The notes under the pieces: model-generated
What the model was told of the DNA's origin: nothing
Database searches by the model: none
The model's input: the letters and a program-made list of their open reading frames with translations, nothing else
Shown: positions 61,579 through 63,206 of the stretch, in pieces
How the letters are laid out: each line of letters starts with the position of its first letter
Position numbering within the stretch: the stretch's first letter is position 1
Translations under genes and position numbers: made by a program
Assembly: GCA_017882305.1 (NCBI GenBank)
Contig: JADGPU010000006.1
Coordinates: 1-63,206, forward strand
Origin: Bacteroidales bacterium
GTDB taxonomy: Bacteria > Bacteroidota > Bacteroidia > Bacteroidales > VadinHA17
Direction: 5' to 3'
DNA: 63,206 bases

Positions 61579-63206
61579 ATGAAAAAGCATTTAAAGATTT
61601 TTTTGTATCCTTTCATTTTGATTTTGGCTTTGTCAGGCTGCTCATCCAATAAGATGAGTTATATTAAAACAACCGGTCCGGATGTTGTATCGTTCAGAGC
61701 GTTACCTTTCAATTTAACTGATATTAAGCTCCTTAATGGCCCATTTCTGCATGCAACGGAACTTGACGCTAAAACACTCTTAAATTATGATCCTGACCGT
61801 CTTCTTTCCAAATTTTATTCTGAAGCAGGTCTGAAACCAAAGGCAGATCATTACATGGGTTGGGAAAACGAAACGATTTCCGGTCATAGTCTTGGCCATT
61901 TTCTGAGCGCATGTTCAATGATGTATCAGACAACAGGCGATAAACGCTTTCTGGAAAGAGTGAATTATATAGTTGGAGAGCTTAAATTCCTGCAGGATGC
62001 CGATGGTAATAGTTATATCGGAGCATTTCCAAAAGGGAAAAAGATACTTGAGGAAGAGGTAGCAAAAGGCAATATCCGTTCCAAGGGATTCGATCTTAAC
62101 GGGATCTGGGTCCCCTTTTATACTGAGCATAAAATGATGGCAGGATTAAGAGATGCATATCATCTATGCGGAAACTCTCTTGCATTGGAAGTTGAAAAAC
62201 GCTTCGCTGACTGGCTCGATGGAATTGTTTCTCCCCTGAACGATGAACAGGTTCAGAAAATGCTGCGTTGTGAACATGGAGGTATAAGCGAAACACTTGC
62301 CGATTTGTATGCAGACACCAGAGACAAAAAATACCTAAGAATTTCGAAAATATTCTATCAGAAAGCTATCCTCGATTCGTTGAAAGAGGGAAAGGATATT
62401 CTTCCGGGGAAACACTGTAACACAAATATTCCAAAATTAATTGCCTTATCAAGGATTTATGAACTCACAGCGGACACATCAGATCGGACAGCGGCTGAGT
62501 TTTTCTGGAAGACAGTCGTTAATCACCATTCATATGTCACCGGGGGAAATGGTAATGAAGAATATTTTGGTCCTGAAGATAAACTCAGCAACCGGCTCGG
62601 GGAAGGAACCACTGAAACATGCAATGTTTATAATATGCTAAAACTTTCTGAACATCTTTTTGAATGGGAAGCTTCAGCCCGCGTTGCGGATTTTTATGAA
62701 AGAGCTCTATTTAATCACATCCTTTCCTCTCAGAATCCGGAAACGGGAAATGTAACTTATAATCTTTCTCTCGCCATGGGTGGATTTAAAGATTTCCAGG
62801 ATCCATTCTCTTTTACATGCTGTGTTGGTACAGGAATGGAAAACCATTCAAAGTACGGTAAAAACATTTTCTATCATAATGATAATGAGTTATTTGTATT
62901 TCAATTTATTGCGTCTGTGCTTACCTGGAAGGAAAAAGGAATCATACTTACACAGAAAACTTCATTCCCGGAAGAACAGGGCTCTCAATTTGAATTTAAG
63001 TGCGAAAAAGCAGTTAAACTTACTCTGCAGGTTCGTTATCCCTCATGGGCAAAGAATGGTATTGAGATTAAAGTTAATGGCAGCAGTAAAAGGGTGACTA
63101 GCCAACCAGGAAGCTTTATTCCTATTGAAAAAATCTGGGAAACAGGCGATAAAGTGGAAGTAAATATCCCATTTTCATTGCGTCTTGAACCGATGCCCGA
63201 TGACAG
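61579..63206 (+). CDS. GH127-family lipoprotein (beta-L-arabinofuranosidase-like), 3' truncated
   Basis: 542 codons are visible and the frame is still open at the window edge. A lipoprotein signal ends LALSGC (Cys21). The body matches the GH127 (DUF1680) family: FNLTDIKLLNGPF, GWENETISGHSLGHFLSACS, HCNTNIPKLIALSRIYEL and YVTGGNGNEEYF. The zinc and nucleophile set seen in the family is present: Glu346 and Cys348 (TETCN), Cys414 and Cys415 (TCCVGTG). It probably trims arabinose-containing plant glycans at the cell surface or in the periplasm. No SusCD pair lies within the window. Confidence 0.9.
   Translation, partial: MKKHLKIFLYPFILILALSGCSSNKMSYIKTTGPDVVSFRALPFNLTDIKLLNGPFLHATELDAKTLLNYDPDRLLSKFYSEAGLKPKADHYMGWENETISGHSLGHFLSACSMMYQTTGDKRFLERVNYIVGELKFLQDADGNSYIGAFPKGKKILEEEVAKGNIRSKGFDLNGIWVPFYTEHKMMAGLRDAYHLCGNSLALEVEKRFADWLDGIVSPLNDEQVQKMLRCEHGGISETLADLYADTRDKKYLRISKIFYQKAILDSLKEGKDILPGKHCNTNIPKLIALSRIYELTADTSDRTAAEFFWKTVVNHHSYVTGGNGNEEYFGPEDKLSNRLGEGTTETCNVYNMLKLSEHLFEWEASARVADFYERALFNHILSSQNPETGNVTYNLSLAMGGFKDFQDPFSFTCCVGTGMENHSKYGKNIFYHNDNELFVFQFIASVLTWKEKGIILTQKTSFPEEQGSQFEFKCEKAVKLTLQVRYPSWAKNGIEIKVNGSSKRVTSQPGSFIPIEKIWETGDKVEVNIPFSLRLEPMPDD

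Noticed and set aside
62441..63097. Short frames of 66 and 105 codons in the last 800 bases
   Set aside because: They overlap the GH127 gene in other frames; the GH127 frame carries the conserved motifs.

Overview
The window looks like a chromosomal segment of a Bacteroidota bacterium, class Bacteroidia, probably an uncultured or environmental member. Evidence: a CotH-type protein with a type IX secretion (T9SS) sorting tail, a TonB-dependent receptor followed by a DUF4249 lipoprotein, a giant DUF2723 membrane protein, AT-rich intergenic DNA with promoters of the Bacteroidota type (TTTG about 16-22 bases before TANNTTTG), and few Shine-Dalgarno sequences. No tRNA, rRNA, CRISPR array, transposase or prophage was seen. 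Both ends cut through a gene.

Layout. 1-13 kb: end of an FtsX-type ABC permease with a LolA-like protein, a TonB receptor/DUF4249 pair, a secreted CotH/lamin-tail protein, a two-gene unit pairing an AcvB/VirJ-like hydrolase with an MprF-like aminoacyl-phosphatidylglycerol synthase/flippase, and the ABC-F factor EttA. 13-23 kb: a small Cys-containing lipoprotein, a YfiR-coiled coil-SpoIIE phosphatase with a divergent single-domain receiver protein, DUF2723, a zincin/propeller/barrel outer-membrane protein and a PLP decarboxylase. 23-33 kb: F1Fo ATP synthase in two blocks. Bactofilin-atpZ-atpI-like-atpBEFHAG-polyprenyl synthase run together on the minus strand; atpDC lie further on behind their own promoter, separated by a plus-strand outer-membrane protein gene. 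A clear hairpin plus T-tract sits between atpE and atpF. 33-36 kb: fabH, plsX, rpmF and DUF177, the usual fatty-acid/L32 cluster.

36-41 kb: a LiaF-like envelope-stress operon (two membrane proteins, LytS-type kinase, LytTR regulator), yidD, a YugP-type zinc peptidase and an ICMT-like methyltransferase. 41-50 kb: a helical-repeat protein with a catalytically degenerate GH16 fold, an ECF sigma/anti-sigma/outer-membrane protein operon, a ThiF/HesA-like adenylyltransferase and an AsmA protein. 50-63 kb: a histidine kinase, convergent U32 and MnmH genes (both tRNA wobble-uridine enzymes), a hybrid 'kinase' lacking its phosphoacceptor histidine, rsgA, a phosphofructokinase with PPi-type residues, an SDR, an FNR-like regulator with four candidate Fe-S cysteines, a PHP phosphoesterase and a truncated GH127 lipoprotein.

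Dispersed non-coding elements tie the window together: five copies of a roughly 29-bp palindrome (GTAGAGACG...CGTCTCTAC), two copies of a CACAAAG-rich inverted element with a CACAGAG relative, and two C-rich elements with TAAACCCC termini. The observations I rate highest are the pseudo-histidine kinase, the pseudo-GH16 repeat protein, the AcvB-MprF pair and the atpE/atpF terminator. No wholly unknown multi-gene system is evident.
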